A stretch of DNA of 64,000 nt from contig JAFIGU010000040.1 in assembly GCA_017849555.1 (NCBI GenBank), positions 1 to 64,000 on the forward strand, in the 5' to 3' direction. The position numbers and the translations under genes were made by a program. A model generated the notes under the pieces. The model had not been told where the DNA came from, searched no databases, and worked only from the letters and a program-made list of their open reading frames with translations. Origin of the DNA: Sphingomonas sp. (GTDB lineage: Bacteria > Pseudomonadota > Alphaproteobacteria > Sphingomonadales > Sphingomonadaceae). How positions within the stretch are numbered: position 1 is the first letter of the stretch; each line of letters opens with the position of its first letter. Shown here piece by piece: positions 25,178-33,673 of this stretch.

Positions 25178-25960
25178 ATGGTGATTTCGCGTCTCTTCCG
25201 TAAATCGGCCCCTGCCCCCGTCGTCGAGCCGCCGCGATTGCCCGCGGGGCTGCGCGTCTATGCGATCGGCGACATCCACGGGCGGCGCGACTGCTTCGAC
25301 GATTTGCTCGCGCTGATCGACCGCGACAGCGCGACCGCGACGGGCGAAGTGCAGCTGATCCTGCTCGGCGACCTGATCGATCGCGGCCCCGAGTCGCGCG
25401 GCGTGGTGGAGCGCGCGATGGCGCTCGCCGCGTCGGACCGCATCTGCCATTTCATCAAGGGCAATCACGAAGAATTGCTGCTCCACGCCGCCGAGGGCGA
25501 TCGCAGCGCGCTATCGGTCTTCCACCGCGCGGGCGGGCGCGAGACGCTGCTCAGCTACGGCGTCGACCCCGACGTCTATGACGCATGCGATTTCGAGCAG
25601 CTCGCCGGGCTGATCCGCGACGCGGTGCCCGCCGAGCATCTCGCCTTCCTCGATTCGTTCGGCAACGGCGTCGCGCTCGGCGATTATCGCTTCGTCCATG
25701 CCGGCATGCGCCCCGGGCTGCCGTTCGACGAACAGCGCGACTCCGACCTGCGGTGGATCCGCCGCGATTTCCTGACCTATGAGGGCAGTTTCGACGGTGT
25801 GGTCGTCCACGGGCATACGATCAGCGATGCCCCGGAAATCCGCCACAACCGGATCGGGATCGATACCGGCGCCTTCGCCAGCGGCCGCCTGACCGCGCTG
25901 GTGCTCGAGGGCGAAAGCCAGCGGATCATCGAATCGCGCAAGGCGCCGGGCAACTACTGA
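25178..25960 (+). CDS. PPP-family metallophosphatase (Ser/Thr phosphatase-like)
   Basis: This 260-residue calcineurin-type phosphoesterase carries the three diagnostic motifs GDIHG (IGDIHGRRD), GDLIDRG (LLGDLIDRGPES) and GNHE (KGNHEELL), plus VVHGHTISD downstream, all metal ligands. Relatives are PrpA/B-type protein phosphatases or dinucleoside polyphosphatases; the substrate is not readable. No strong SD precedes the ATG. It follows wecC by 66 nt but no functional link is obvious. Confidence 0.88.
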   Translation: MVISRLFRKSAPAPVVEPPRLPAGLRVYAIGDIHGRRDCFDDLLALIDRDSATATGEVQLILLGDLIDRGPESRGVVERAMALAASDRICHFIKGNHEELLLHAAEGDRSALSVFHRAGGRETLLSYGVDPDVYDACDFEQLAGLIRDAVPAEHLAFLDSFGNGVALGDYRFVHAGMRPGLPFDEQRDSDLRWIRRDFLTYEGSFDGVVVHGHTISDAPEIRHNRIGIDTGAFASGRLTALVLEGESQRIIESRKAPGNY

Positions 25961-26000
25961 AAATCGAACGAGGCCTGATCGTCAGGCAATCTCAAAACAT

Positions 26001-26028
26001 CGTCATTCCCGCGAAGGCGGGAATGACG
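26001..26028. repeat. Single REP-type palindrome
   Basis: A 28-bp near-perfect palindrome whose halves CGTCATTCCCGC and GCGGGAATGACG flank GAAG. It is the same family as 10137-10223 and 29151-29248 and lies between two convergent genes. Confidence 0.75.
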
Positions 26029-26051
26029 AAAACGATGGGAGTCCGCCCTGC

Positions 26052-26633
26052 TTACGGGTGCGGCGGCGCGCCCGGGACGCCTTCTGCGCCAGCACCAGCA
26101 GCACCGGCCGCGCCCGCGCCGCCCATTTGCTGCTGCATCTGCATCTGGCGGATCACCGCCTCAGGCAGGAAGTCGATCATCTCGACGTCGAACACCAGGG
26201 TCGAATTGCCCGGGATCGGCCCCTTCGTCTCGGCGCCATAACCGAGCGACGGCTTGATCCAGAAGCGATACTTCGAGCCCTTGGGCATCAGCTTCAGCCC
26301 TTCGCTGAAGCCCGGCACCACCCCGGTCACCGGGAACGGGGTCGGCTGCTGCGACTTGTCGAAGGTCGTGCCGTTGAGCAGCTTGCCCTCGTAATTCACC
26401 AGCACCACGTCGGTATCGGTCGGCTTCGCGCCGTTGCCGGGGGTCAGCACCTTATATTGCAGACCCGACGCGGTGGTCACGACGCCCTTTTGGCGGGCGT
26501 TGCGGGTGAGGAAATCGTCGCCCTGAAACGCGAGCGCGGTCGCCGCGACCAGCGCGGCGACGATGCCGACCACCAGCCACACGATATAGCTGCGCTTGAC
26601 GGGCGGAATCGGGACGGCGGTGACGGTCGACAT
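26052..26633 (-). CDS. FKBP-type peptidyl-prolyl isomerase, membrane anchored
   Basis: This 193-residue protein has a short cytoplasmic N-terminus, one membrane helix (SYIVWLVVGIVAALVAATALAF) and a periplasmic FKBP domain (about 60-165): GLQYKVLTPG, VLVNYEGKLLNG, TTFDKS, VVPGFSEGLKLMPKGSKYRFWI and STLVFDVEM. FKBPs catalyse prolyl isomerisation in folding proteins. The C-terminus is a Gln/Met then Gly/Ala/Pro-rich tail. The ATG at 26633 is preceded by GAGGG. Confidence 0.93.
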   Translation of the reverse strand: MSTVTAVPIPPVKRSYIVWLVVGIVAALVAATALAFQGDDFLTRNARQKGVVTTASGLQYKVLTPGNGAKPTDTDVVLVNYEGKLLNGTTFDKSQQPTPFPVTGVVPGFSEGLKLMPKGSKYRFWIKPSLGYGAETKGPIPGNSTLVFDVEMIDFLPEAVIRQMQMQQQMGGAGAAGAAGAGAEGVPGAPPHP

Positions 26634-26734
26634 ACTAACCCTCAAGGATGAGCCGGGTCGCGCCACGCACGCCCCGTCGCGATTCGGATTCCACGCGCCG
26701 CCCGCCGGAGCGGGGGCGGCACGATAGGTCTTGC

Positions 26735-26941
26735 TTACCGGGCGCCGTCGCGCTCGGCGCGCTTGCGCTCCAGCTTGCGGGCGCGGCGCACGGCAGCGGC
26801 ACGCTCACGCGCGCGCTTTTCCGACGGCTTCTCATAGTGGCGACGGAGCTTCATCTCGCGATAGACGCCCTCACGCTGCAGCTTCTTCTTGAGCGCGCGC
26901 AGCGCCTGGTCGACGTTATTGTCGCGAACGATGATCTGCAT
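26735..26941 (-). CDS. rpsU: 30S ribosomal protein S21 (bS21)
   Basis: This 68-residue basic protein begins [19 protein letters not shown] and contains [21 protein letters not shown], the bS21 signature. It joins the small subunit platform and influences mRNA selection. A longer frame exists upstream, but the family start is this ATG. Confidence 0.96.
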   Translation of the reverse strand: MQIIVRDNNVDQALRALKKKLQREGVYREMKLRRHYEKPSEKRARERAAAVRRARKLERKRAERDGAR

Positions 26942-27126
26942 AAACCCGCACTTCTCCGAATCGATGGCTTTCGGCCAAACACCTAACCCGGCGACGAACA
27001 ACGTCCGCGCCGTGAACGAAGGTCCCCTATCAGCGTGCCGCCACAAAGGCAAGTTAGGCGTCATACAAGTGCAATTGTTTCAGCGGTGAAACGCGCGCGA
27101 GACATGGCTCGCCTAATCGGCGGTTC

Positions 27127-27861
27127 ATGCTACATCCCATCGCCGATATGGATATGGAAACGCGCCTGCTGATCGTGGACGACGATCCCGGCATCCGCGA
27201 GCTGACCGCGGGCTTCCTCGCCACCCACGGTTATATCGTCGACACCGCTGCCGACGGCACCGAGATGCGCCGGCTGCTCGCCACCGAAAATTACGCGCTG
27301 ATCGTGCTCGACGTGATGATGCCGGGCGAGGACGGGCTATCGATCCTGCGCTCGCTCGACCGCGCCACTTCCCCCGCGGTGATCATCCTGTCGGTGATCG
27401 GCGAGGAGATCGATCGGATCGTCGGGCTGGAAATGGGCGCCGACGATTATGTCGCCAAGCCCGCCAACCCACGCGAATTGCTCGCGCGAATCCGCTCGGT
27501 GCTGCGCCGCAACCAGGGCGGCGCGCGCGCCGCGCCGGGCGAACGGCCGCATCTGCGCTTCTCTGGCTGGCGGCTCGATCCGGTCGGGCGGCAGCTGATC
27601 GATCCCGAAGACGTGGTGATCAACCTGTCCGACGGCGAGTTCCGCCTGCTGCTCGCCTTCGTCGAGCATCCGCGCCGGGTGATGACCCGCGATCAGCTGC
27701 TCGATCTGTCGCGCGGGGTGAATGCCGAGCATTTCGACCGCGCGATCGACGTGCAGATCAGCCGCCTCCGCCGCAAGCTCGCGCGCGACGGGGATGACGA
27801 GCTGATCCGTACCGTGCGCAACGAAGGCTATATGTTCGTCGTCGATGTCGACCGTCGCTGA
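27127..27861 (+). CDS. OmpR-family response regulator
   Basis: Residues of about 244 form a receiver domain (VDDDPG acidic pocket, phospho-acceptor Asp in VLDVMMPG, Lys in VAKPANP) and a winged-helix DNA-binding domain (about 140-240) with RLLLAFVEHPRRVMTRDQLL and DVQISRLRRKL. The signal switch residue is Ser (ILSVIG). ATGs at 27127, 27148 and 27154 are all possible; none has a strong SD. It overlaps the sensor kinase by 17 nt and pairs with it. Confidence 0.92.
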   Translation: MLHPIADMDMETRLLIVDDDPGIRELTAGFLATHGYIVDTAADGTEMRRLLATENYALIVLDVMMPGEDGLSILRSLDRATSPAVIILSVIGEEIDRIVGLEMGADDYVAKPANPRELLARIRSVLRRNQGGARAAPGERPHLRFSGWRLDPVGRQLIDPEDVVINLSDGEFRLLLAFVEHPRRVMTRDQLLDLSRGVNAEHFDRAIDVQISRLRRKLARDGDDELIRTVRNEGYMFVVDVDRR

Positions 27862-29143
27862 TCCCCGCGCGTCGCGCTCGATCGCGGCGCCGATCGTCGT
27901 GCTGGTGCTGGGCGCGGTGGTGCTCACCGCGGTGGTGCTGTTCGTCGTCACCTTCAACGGCCCCCCGCCGAAGGACCCGCCGCGCGGCATCGCCAGCATC
28001 GCTTATGCGATGCGCACCGGGCGCCAGCCCGGCGATCCCGGCCCGCCGCTGCGCATCTATACCGCCGATCGTCCGCCGGTGTCGTTGGGGCGGGAGCGTC
28101 CCGATGCCGATGCCGCGCGCCGGCTGGCCGCCGCGCTCAACGTGCCGGCGCAGGACGTGGTCGCGCTGATCTTCCGCACCCCGCCCGGCATCCCCAGCGC
28201 GTTCATCGGCGGCTTCGCCTTCGGCTGGCGCACCCCGGCGGGGTGGCGGATCGTCGAGGGACGCCCCGGCCCGCGCTTCAGCAACTGGCACAGCCGCACG
28301 CTCGTCGCGATGCTCATCACGATCGCGCTGCTCGCGATTCCGGCGTGGTGGATCGCGCTCGCCATCTCACGCCCGCTGCGCCGGCTCGCCGATGCGGCGG
28401 ATCAGGCGCGCGCGGGGGCGGCGCGCCCGGTCTTTCCCGCGCGCGGCCCGGCCGAGGTGCGCGCGCTGACTACCGCGGTCGCCGACATGCACGATCGCCT
28501 CGCGCGCCACGCCGAGCAGCGCACCGCGATGCTCGCGGCGATCGCGCACGATATGGGCACCCCGCTGTCGCGGCTCGCCTTCTGGATCGAGCAATTGCCC
28601 GAGGAAGCCCGCAACCGCGCGGTCGCCGACATCGATGAGATGCGTGCGATGATCAGCGACACTTTGGGCTTCGCGCGCGACGAGGCGGGCGAGCGCGACG
28701 CGTCGCTGGTCGAGCTCGGCAGCCTGCTCGACAGCGTGGTCGAGGATATGAGCGTCGGCGGCGCGGCGGTGTCGCTTTCGCCCGGCTCGCGCGCGGTGGT
28801 GCGCGGCGATCCGCGCGCGTTGCGGCGGATGCTCACCAATTTGATTGGCAATGCGATCCGCTATGGCGGCGCGGCGCGGGTCAATTGGACGACCGAGGAA
28901 ACCACCGCGACGATCCGCATCGAGGACGACGGCCCGGGGATCGACCCGGCTCAGGCCGAGCGATTGTTCGACCCGTTCGTCCGCGGCGACCCTTCGCGCA
29001 ACCGCGCGACCGGTGGCACCGGGCTGGGCCTGGCGATCGCCCGCGCGATCGTCGCGCGACACGAAGGCCAGGTCAGCCTCGCCAACCGCGACAGCGGCGG
29101 CGCGATCGCCACCGTCAACCTGCCGCTTGCGCTGGGGCGCTGA
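27845..29143 (+). CDS. Sensor histidine kinase
   Basis: This 432-residue kinase has two membrane helices (about 14-38 and 158-178) bracketing a ~120-residue periplasmic region with a Pro-rich start, then HAMP, a HisKA domain with AIAHDMGTPLSRL (phospho-His in HD, with Gly replacing the usual Arg/Lys-Leu), N box NLIGNAIRYGG, G1 DDGPGID and G2 GGTGLGLAIAR. It phosphorylates the upstream OmpR-type regulator. The signal is unknown. Confidence 0.92.
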   Translation: MSTVADPRASRSIAAPIVVLVLGAVVLTAVVLFVVTFNGPPPKDPPRGIASIAYAMRTGRQPGDPGPPLRIYTADRPPVSLGRERPDADAARRLAAALNVPAQDVVALIFRTPPGIPSAFIGGFAFGWRTPAGWRIVEGRPGPRFSNWHSRTLVAMLITIALLAIPAWWIALAISRPLRRLADAADQARAGAARPVFPARGPAEVRALTTAVADMHDRLARHAEQRTAMLAAIAHDMGTPLSRLAFWIEQLPEEARNRAVADIDEMRAMISDTLGFARDEAGERDASLVELGSLLDSVVEDMSVGGAAVSLSPGSRAVVRGDPRALRRMLTNLIGNAIRYGGAARVNWTTEETTATIRIEDDGPGIDPAQAERLFDPFVRGDPSRNRATGGTGLGLAIARAIVARHEGQVSLANRDSGGAIATVNLPLALGR

Positions 29144-29150
29144 TCCTTCT

Positions 29151-29248
29151 CGTCATTCCCGCGCAGGCGGGAATCCACTCCGGCTGGCGGCGCGGCTCTA
29201 TTGCTGACCTGTGCGAACGGACCCCCGCCTTCGTGGGGATGACGGGGG
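29151..29248. repeat. REP-type inverted repeat pair
   Basis: Arms 29151-29180 (CATTCCCGCGCAGGCGGGAA core) and 29218-29248 (CCCCCGCCTTCGTGGGGATG core) flank a ~37 bp spacer, immediately after the sensor kinase stop. Together with the leader at 29355-29465 it accounts for the 375-nt gap before cysS. Confidence 0.7.
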
Positions 29249-29354
29249 AATCGAGCATCCCCGGCGTGGCCGCATTGAAACAATCTGAAATGTTTGGGCG
29301 GCCTGTTGAAATATCGGCGTGATGTTGTCCCGCGAAATGGTCCCTCGACGCTTA

Positions 29355-29394
29355 CGGCGGCAACCGGCCTTGCGAGCAGGCCGGCGATCCGCCG
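29355..29394 (+). promoter_or_regulatory. Structured leader stem-loop upstream of cysS
   Basis: Two nested perfect helices, CGGCGG/CCGCCG (29355-29360 with 29389-29394) and CCGGCC/GGCCGG (29364-29369 with 29379-29384), close a 9-nt loop, with a small internal loop CAA/CGAT. It lies 34 nt before a strong terminator. It may be part of a small RNA or an attenuated 5' leader of cysS. No known riboswitch class was recognised. Confidence 0.45.
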
Positions 29395-29427
29395 CACGAG
29401 ATGGCGCAGCGATTCGTCGTCGCGCCC

Positions 29428-29465
29428 GCCCCCGCCAGACTCCCGGCTGGCGGGGGCTTTCGTTT
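29428..29465 (+). terminator. Intrinsic terminator or attenuator 54 nt before cysS
   Basis: GCCCCCGCCAG (29428-29438) pairs perfectly over 11 bp with CTGGCGGGGGC (29447-29457), and TTTCGTTT follows. It points toward cysS, so it ends either the two-component transcript or a leader RNA. Confidence 0.75.
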
Positions 29466-29518
29466 CCGGGGTGATCCCGGCGTTGCCCCGGCCCGGTTTG
29501 ACCCGTAGGAGCGCAGAT

Positions 29519-30949
29519 ATGCACGGCGCCCCTCTCGTCCTTTACAACAGCCTCACCCGCGAGCTGGAAACCTTCGCGCCGCTCGCGGCCCCCAAGGTCG
29601 GCGTCTATTCGTGCGGGCCGACGGTCTATAATTACGCCCATGTCGGCAATCTGCGCGCTTATGTGTTCACCGACACGCTGGCACGCGCCTTGCGGTGGAA
29701 GGGCTATGACCTCACCCATATCATCAACATCACCGATGTCGGCCATCTGACCTCGGACGCCGACGCCGGCGACGACAAGATGGAAGCGGCGGCGAAGAAA
29801 TCGGGCCAGGATATCTGGGCGATCGCCGCGCATTATACGCAGGCGTTCAAGCAGAACCTCAAAGACCTCAACATCGGCGATCCCAGCCGCTTCCCGCTCG
29901 CCACCGATCATATCGCCGAGATGATCGATTTCGCGCGGTCGATCGAGGCCAAGCATTGCTATCAGCTCGACAGCGGGCTCTATTTCGACGTCTCGACCGT
30001 CCCCGATTACGGCCGGCTCGCCCGCGCGCGCGACGATGAGGGCGAAAGCCGGATCGACCCCGTCGCCGGTAAGCGCCACGCGCAGGACTTCGCGATCTGG
30101 CGCACCTCCCCGCCGGGCGAGAACCGCCAGATGGAATGGGATTCGCCCTGGGGCCGCGGCGCGCCGGGCTGGCATCTCGAATGCTCGGTGATGAGCAAGA
30201 AATATCTCGGCGAGAAATTCGACATCCACACCGGCGGGATCGACCACCGCGAGATCCACCACCCCAACGAGATCGCGCAGAACCAGGCGCATTGCGGCTG
30301 CGCCGATACCGGCGCGACTTTGTGGATGCACAATAACTTCCTCGTCGAACGCGCGGGGAAGATGAGCAAATCCTCGGGCGAGTTCCTCACGCTGGCGGCG
30401 CTGGTCGATCGCGGCTTCCACCCGCTCGCCTATCGGATGCTGTGCCTGCAGGCGCATTATCGCAGCGAGCTCGAATTCTCGTGGGAGAATCTCGCCGCGG
30501 CGCAGGTGCGGTTGAAGCGGCTGGTCCAGGCGGTCGAGGGGCTGCGCGCGCGCCCGCCCGCCCCGTCGGCGCAATCGGCGGCGATGTATCGCGAACAGCT
30601 CGACGCCGCGCTGTCGGACGATCTCAACACCCCGAAGGCGCTGCCGGTGCTCGATGCGATGCTCGCCGAGCGCAAGATCGCGCCGCAGGAGCGGCTGCTC
30701 GCGCTGGCCGATTTCGACGCCCTGCTCGGGCTCGATCTGTCGCGCCTCCGCCGCGAGGATTTGCGCGTGCGACCGGCCAGCGCGACGATCGACGAGGCCG
30801 GCATCGCGGCGCGCCTCGCCGAACGCCGCGAGGCGCGCGCGGCGAAGGACTTCGCCCGTTCCGACGCGATCCGCGACGAGCTGATCGCCGCCGGGGTCGA
30901 GGTGATGGACGGCGATGCGCTGGCATGGGACTGGCGGGTGACGGTTTAA
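29519..30949 (+). CDS. cysS: Cysteinyl-tRNA synthetase
   Basis: This 476-residue class I synthetase charges tRNA-Cys. The first zinc Cys and HIGH equivalent are in YSCGPTVYNYAHVGNLRAY; GWHLECSVM, GGIDHREIHHPNEIAQ and the KMSKS motif (RAGKMSKSSGEF) follow, then the DALR-type helical domain. The ATG at 29519 has GGAG upstream; an earlier in-frame start would read through the leader terminator. Confidence 0.97.
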   Translation: MHGAPLVLYNSLTRELETFAPLAAPKVGVYSCGPTVYNYAHVGNLRAYVFTDTLARALRWKGYDLTHIINITDVGHLTSDADAGDDKMEAAAKKSGQDIWAIAAHYTQAFKQNLKDLNIGDPSRFPLATDHIAEMIDFARSIEAKHCYQLDSGLYFDVSTVPDYGRLARARDDEGESRIDPVAGKRHAQDFAIWRTSPPGENRQMEWDSPWGRGAPGWHLECSVMSKKYLGEKFDIHTGGIDHREIHHPNEIAQNQAHCGCADTGATLWMHNNFLVERAGKMSKSSGEFLTLAALVDRGFHPLAYRMLCLQAHYRSELEFSWENLAAAQVRLKRLVQAVEGLRARPPAPSAQSAAMYREQLDAALSDDLNTPKALPVLDAMLAERKIAPQERLLALADFDALLGLDLSRLRREDLRVRPASATIDEAGIAARLAERREARAAKDFARSDAIRDELIAAGVEVMDGDALAWDWRVTV

Positions 30950-31020
30950 AGCACGGTCATCCCGTCAAAATCTGTCACGTCGCATTTTCGGCGGGGTGAA
31001 GATCGGATAGCGACGTCGCG

Positions 31021-32079
31021 ATGAGCAGTCGCCAGACCTCAAGGCACCAGCGCCTCCGCCGCGGCGCGCCGTTGCGCCGGGCCAACCGATGGCCGATCTG
31101 GCTCGATGTCCTCCTGCGGCTCGGCGTGGCGTTCCTGCTGGTCGGGATCGTCGTGCTCGTCCATTGGTCCGACCGGGCCGGGCTGCATGACAGCCACGAC
31201 GGCCAGATCAGCTTCCTCGATGTCGTCTATTTTACGATGATTTCGGTGACGACGACGGGCTTCGGCGACATCACGCCGGTGTCCGATCGTGCGCGCCTGA
31301 TCGAGGCGGTGATCGTGACCCCGATCCGCATCGCGGTCCTCTTCATCTTCATCGGCACCGCCTATCGCTTCGTGCTCAAGCAGACATGGGAAAAATGGCG
31401 CATGGCCCGCATTCAGGCAAAGCTTACCGACCATATCGTCGTCCTGGGCTTCGGCGTCAGCGGCAGCGAAGCAGTGCGCGAGCTGATCGCGCGCGGCAGC
31501 GATCCGGCGCAGATCGTCGTCGTCGACGGCGCGCGCCACCGCGTCGACGCCGCCGAACAGATGGGCTGTAACGTGCTGGAGGGCGATGCGTCGAACGACG
31601 ACACGTTGCTCGACATCCGCGTGGAACGGGCACGGTCGGTGCTGGTATCGGCGGGGCGCGACGACACGACGATCCTGATCGTGCTGACGGTGCGCCATCT
31701 GGCGCCGCAGGTCCCGATCAGCGTGGTCATCCGCTCGCAGGACAATGAGCTGCTCGCGCGGCAGGCCGGTGCGACCAATGTCATCAATCCGGTCAGCTTC
31801 ACCGGCCTGCTGCTCGCCGGATCGGCGCAGGGCGAGCATGTCGCCGATTATATCGCCGATCTCGCCGGGATCGACGGGCGCGTCCAGCTTCGCGAGCGGG
31901 CGATCGTCGACGATGAAATCGGTCGCAGCATCGACGAACTCGCGACCAGCGGACGCGGACTGAGCCTGTATCGCCAGGGCAAGGCCTATGGTTTCTGGGA
32001 AAAAGAGGCCAGGCTCCTGCAGCGCGACGATATCATCGTCGAGGTCGTCGTTCGCGATCCGCGGGGCGCGAAATCGTAA
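31021..32079 (+). CDS. Potassium channel with RCK/TrkA-N domain
   Basis: This 352-residue protein has two membrane helices (about 24-48 and 93-112) around a pore loop with selectivity filter TTTGFGDITP, then a cytoplasmic RCK domain (about 130-350) starting HIVVLGFGVSGSEAVREL, a Rossmann nucleotide site, and a C-terminal TrkA-C-like part. Such channels are gated by nucleotides or ions. It stands alone between cysS and a REP repeat. Confidence 0.88.
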   Translation: MSSRQTSRHQRLRRGAPLRRANRWPIWLDVLLRLGVAFLLVGIVVLVHWSDRAGLHDSHDGQISFLDVVYFTMISVTTTGFGDITPVSDRARLIEAVIVTPIRIAVLFIFIGTAYRFVLKQTWEKWRMARIQAKLTDHIVVLGFGVSGSEAVRELIARGSDPAQIVVVDGARHRVDAAEQMGCNVLEGDASNDDTLLDIRVERARSVLVSAGRDDTTILIVLTVRHLAPQVPISVVIRSQDNELLARQAGATNVINPVSFTGLLLAGSAQGEHVADYIADLAGIDGRVQLRERAIVDDEIGRSIDELATSGRGLSLYRQGKAYGFWEKEARLLQRDDIIVEVVVRDPRGAKS

Positions 32080-32120
32080 TCGGGCGGCAAATGCCTCGCT
32101 TCCCTTGAGCGTCAGGATCG

Positions 32121-32205
32121 CCTCTCCCCGTTCGCCCTGAGCTTGTCGAAGGGCGTCGTGTCGCCCGATAGGTTGGACGCCCTTCGACAGGCTCCGGGCG
32201 AACGG
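32121..32205. repeat. REP-type inverted repeat pair (CTCTCCCCGTTCG...TTGTCGAAGG family)
   Basis: Arms 32121-32157 and 32176-32205 contain TGAGCTTGTCGAAGGGCG and its inverted relative. It is the same family as the element at 41013-41103, and a lone CTCTCCCCGTTCGC half-end occurs at 850-863. Confidence 0.75.
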
Positions 32206-32227
32206 ATCATATTTTGCGCTCGATGCT

Positions 32228-32629
32228 CTAGAAATGACGCTCCAGCGGCAGCTCGCCCAGTGCAAGCGCCCAAGGGTGGACCCGTTCCTCATAGACCGAG
32301 ACATAGGGCGGCGGAAAAGCGGGGTCGGCGAACGCGCCCACCGCAACCGAGACGAACCCCGGCATGGCGTTGGGCTCCCAATAGACCGTCGCGCCGCAGG
32401 TCGGGCAGAAATGCAACGTCGCCGATTCGCCGCTATCGCCACGCCGCGTCCATTGCGACGAATCTCCCTCGATCGTCACCTGTTCGCGCGGATAGCGCGC
32501 CTGCGCGCCGAAGATGCTGCCGGTCCGCTTCTGGCATTCGAGGCAATGGCAGATCGAGATGCGCACCGGCTCCCCGTTGCACGCCAGATGGAGCTGTCCG
32601 CAACTGCACGCCGCTGTTCGTTTCGTCAT
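32228..32629 (-). CDS. GFA-family (CENP-V/GFA domain) protein
   Basis: This 133-residue single-domain protein has the zinc Cys pattern of the glutathione-dependent formaldehyde-activating family: CSCGQLHL, CHCLECQKRTGS and HFCPTCGATVYW. True enzymatic formaldehyde activation is disputed for most members, so only the fold is claimed. GGGGAGAGCTC precedes the ATG. It lies 10 nt after the M48 peptidase stop and may be cotranscribed. Confidence 0.88.
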   Translation of the reverse strand: MTKRTAACSCGQLHLACNGEPVRISICHCLECQKRTGSIFGAQARYPREQVTIEGDSSQWTRRGDSGESATLHFCPTCGATVYWEPNAMPGFVSVAVGAFADPAFPPPYVSVYEERVHPWALALGELPLERHF

Positions 32630-32639
32630 GAGCTCTCCC

Positions 32640-33626
32640 CTATTTCATCGGCTGATCGCGCTGGGCGACGAGCGCCGGGATCGACGGGCGCGGCGGCGCG
32701 GCAGCCAGAGTCGCCGCCTCCGCCTCGATCGCCGCGACGCGCAACTTTGTCGCCGGATGGGTACGGCTGCGGAAAAAGCCGCCGTCGATCTCCCCGCCGT
32801 GCGCCCGCCAGAAACGCGCCGCCACCGCCGGATCATAACCCGCATTGTAGAGCAGATGAACGCCCAGCCGGTCCGCTTCCTCCTCCGCACGCTGTGAAAG
32901 GCGCGCATTGCGGCCAAGCTCGCCGAACAGCCCCCCCTTCACCCCCGCCGCCTCGAGCCGCGCGCGATGCCTGAGCACGATATGCGCCAGCTCGTGCGCC
33001 GCGACCACCGCCACCTCCTCGTCGCGGTAGCGCTCGAGGAAGCGGACCCCGATCTGCACCACGCGGCCGTTCGATTGCGCGGTCATCTCCGGGCCGAGCA
33101 CCACCTCGAAGGTCGCGGCGCAGCCCGGCGTCGCCGCGACCGACACGTCGCGCCGCTCGCGGTCGCGGACGATCGTGAAGCGCACCGTCTCCCCGCCGCG
33201 CGCGATCGCCGCCAGCGCGGCATCGCGATCGACCACCGACGGCGGCTTGGCGGTCGCTGTGAGCGGGTGGCCATCGATCGCCGCCACCGCGTCATTGGCG
33301 CGGAGCCCCGCGCGCGCGGCGGGCGATTCGGCGACCACCGCCTCGATCGCTACCGGTGTCGCGAAGTCGAAGGCGCGCCGAGCCGCGGCCTCGGTCACCA
33401 CCTCATATTGCGTGATCGCGTGGAGCACCGCCCCGGTCGCCGGCGCGCGCGCGTCGCATAACGCGGCATTGGCGGTCGCCAGCCGCCAGCCGATCGTTGC
33501 CAGGCGCTGATCGTAACTGCGCAGAACCTCAAGACTTTCGACCGATAGCCCGGTGGGAGCCGCGGCGATCGCGGGGGTGATTGGGGCGAGCAGCAGCGTC
33601 GCTGCGACGATATGAACTTTCCTCAC
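32640..33626 (-). CDS. Exported M48-family metallopeptidase with PDZ domain
   Basis: This 328-residue protein has a signal peptide (KVHIVAATLLLAPITPAIAAA), a PDZ domain (about 85-155; SPAARAGLRANDAVAAIDG) and an M48 zinc protease domain with HELAH (AAHELAHIVL) and downstream zinc Glu in EEEADRLG. Such proteins act in envelope quality control, like BepA or HtpX relatives. The start is GTG (33624-33626) without clear SD. It is divergent from the 2-hydroxyacid dehydrogenase; an 11-bp palindrome ATCGTAACGAT (33628-33638) lies in the 47-nt gap. Confidence 0.87.
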   Translation of the reverse strand: MRKVHIVAATLLLAPITPAIAAAPTGLSVESLEVLRSYDQRLATIGWRLATANAALCDARAPATGAVLHAITQYEVVTEAAARRAFDFATPVAIEAVVAESPAARAGLRANDAVAAIDGHPLTATAKPPSVVDRDAALAAIARGGETVRFTIVRDRERRDVSVAATPGCAATFEVVLGPEMTAQSNGRVVQIGVRFLERYRDEEVAVVAAHELAHIVLRHRARLEAAGVKGGLFGELGRNARLSQRAEEEADRLGVHLLYNAGYDPAVAARFWRAHGGEIDGGFFRSRTHPATKLRVAAIEAEAATLAAAPPRPSIPALVAQRDQPMK

Positions 33627-33673
33627 GATCGTAACGATAGGCGCGGCACGATCGCGACGCTATCGTCGTGGCG

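Noticed and set aside
25178..25960. Low-molecular-weight Tyr phosphatase tied to polysaccharide export
   Set aside because: Motifs are of the PPP metallophosphatase family (GDIHG, GDLIDRG, GNHE), with no CX5R signature.
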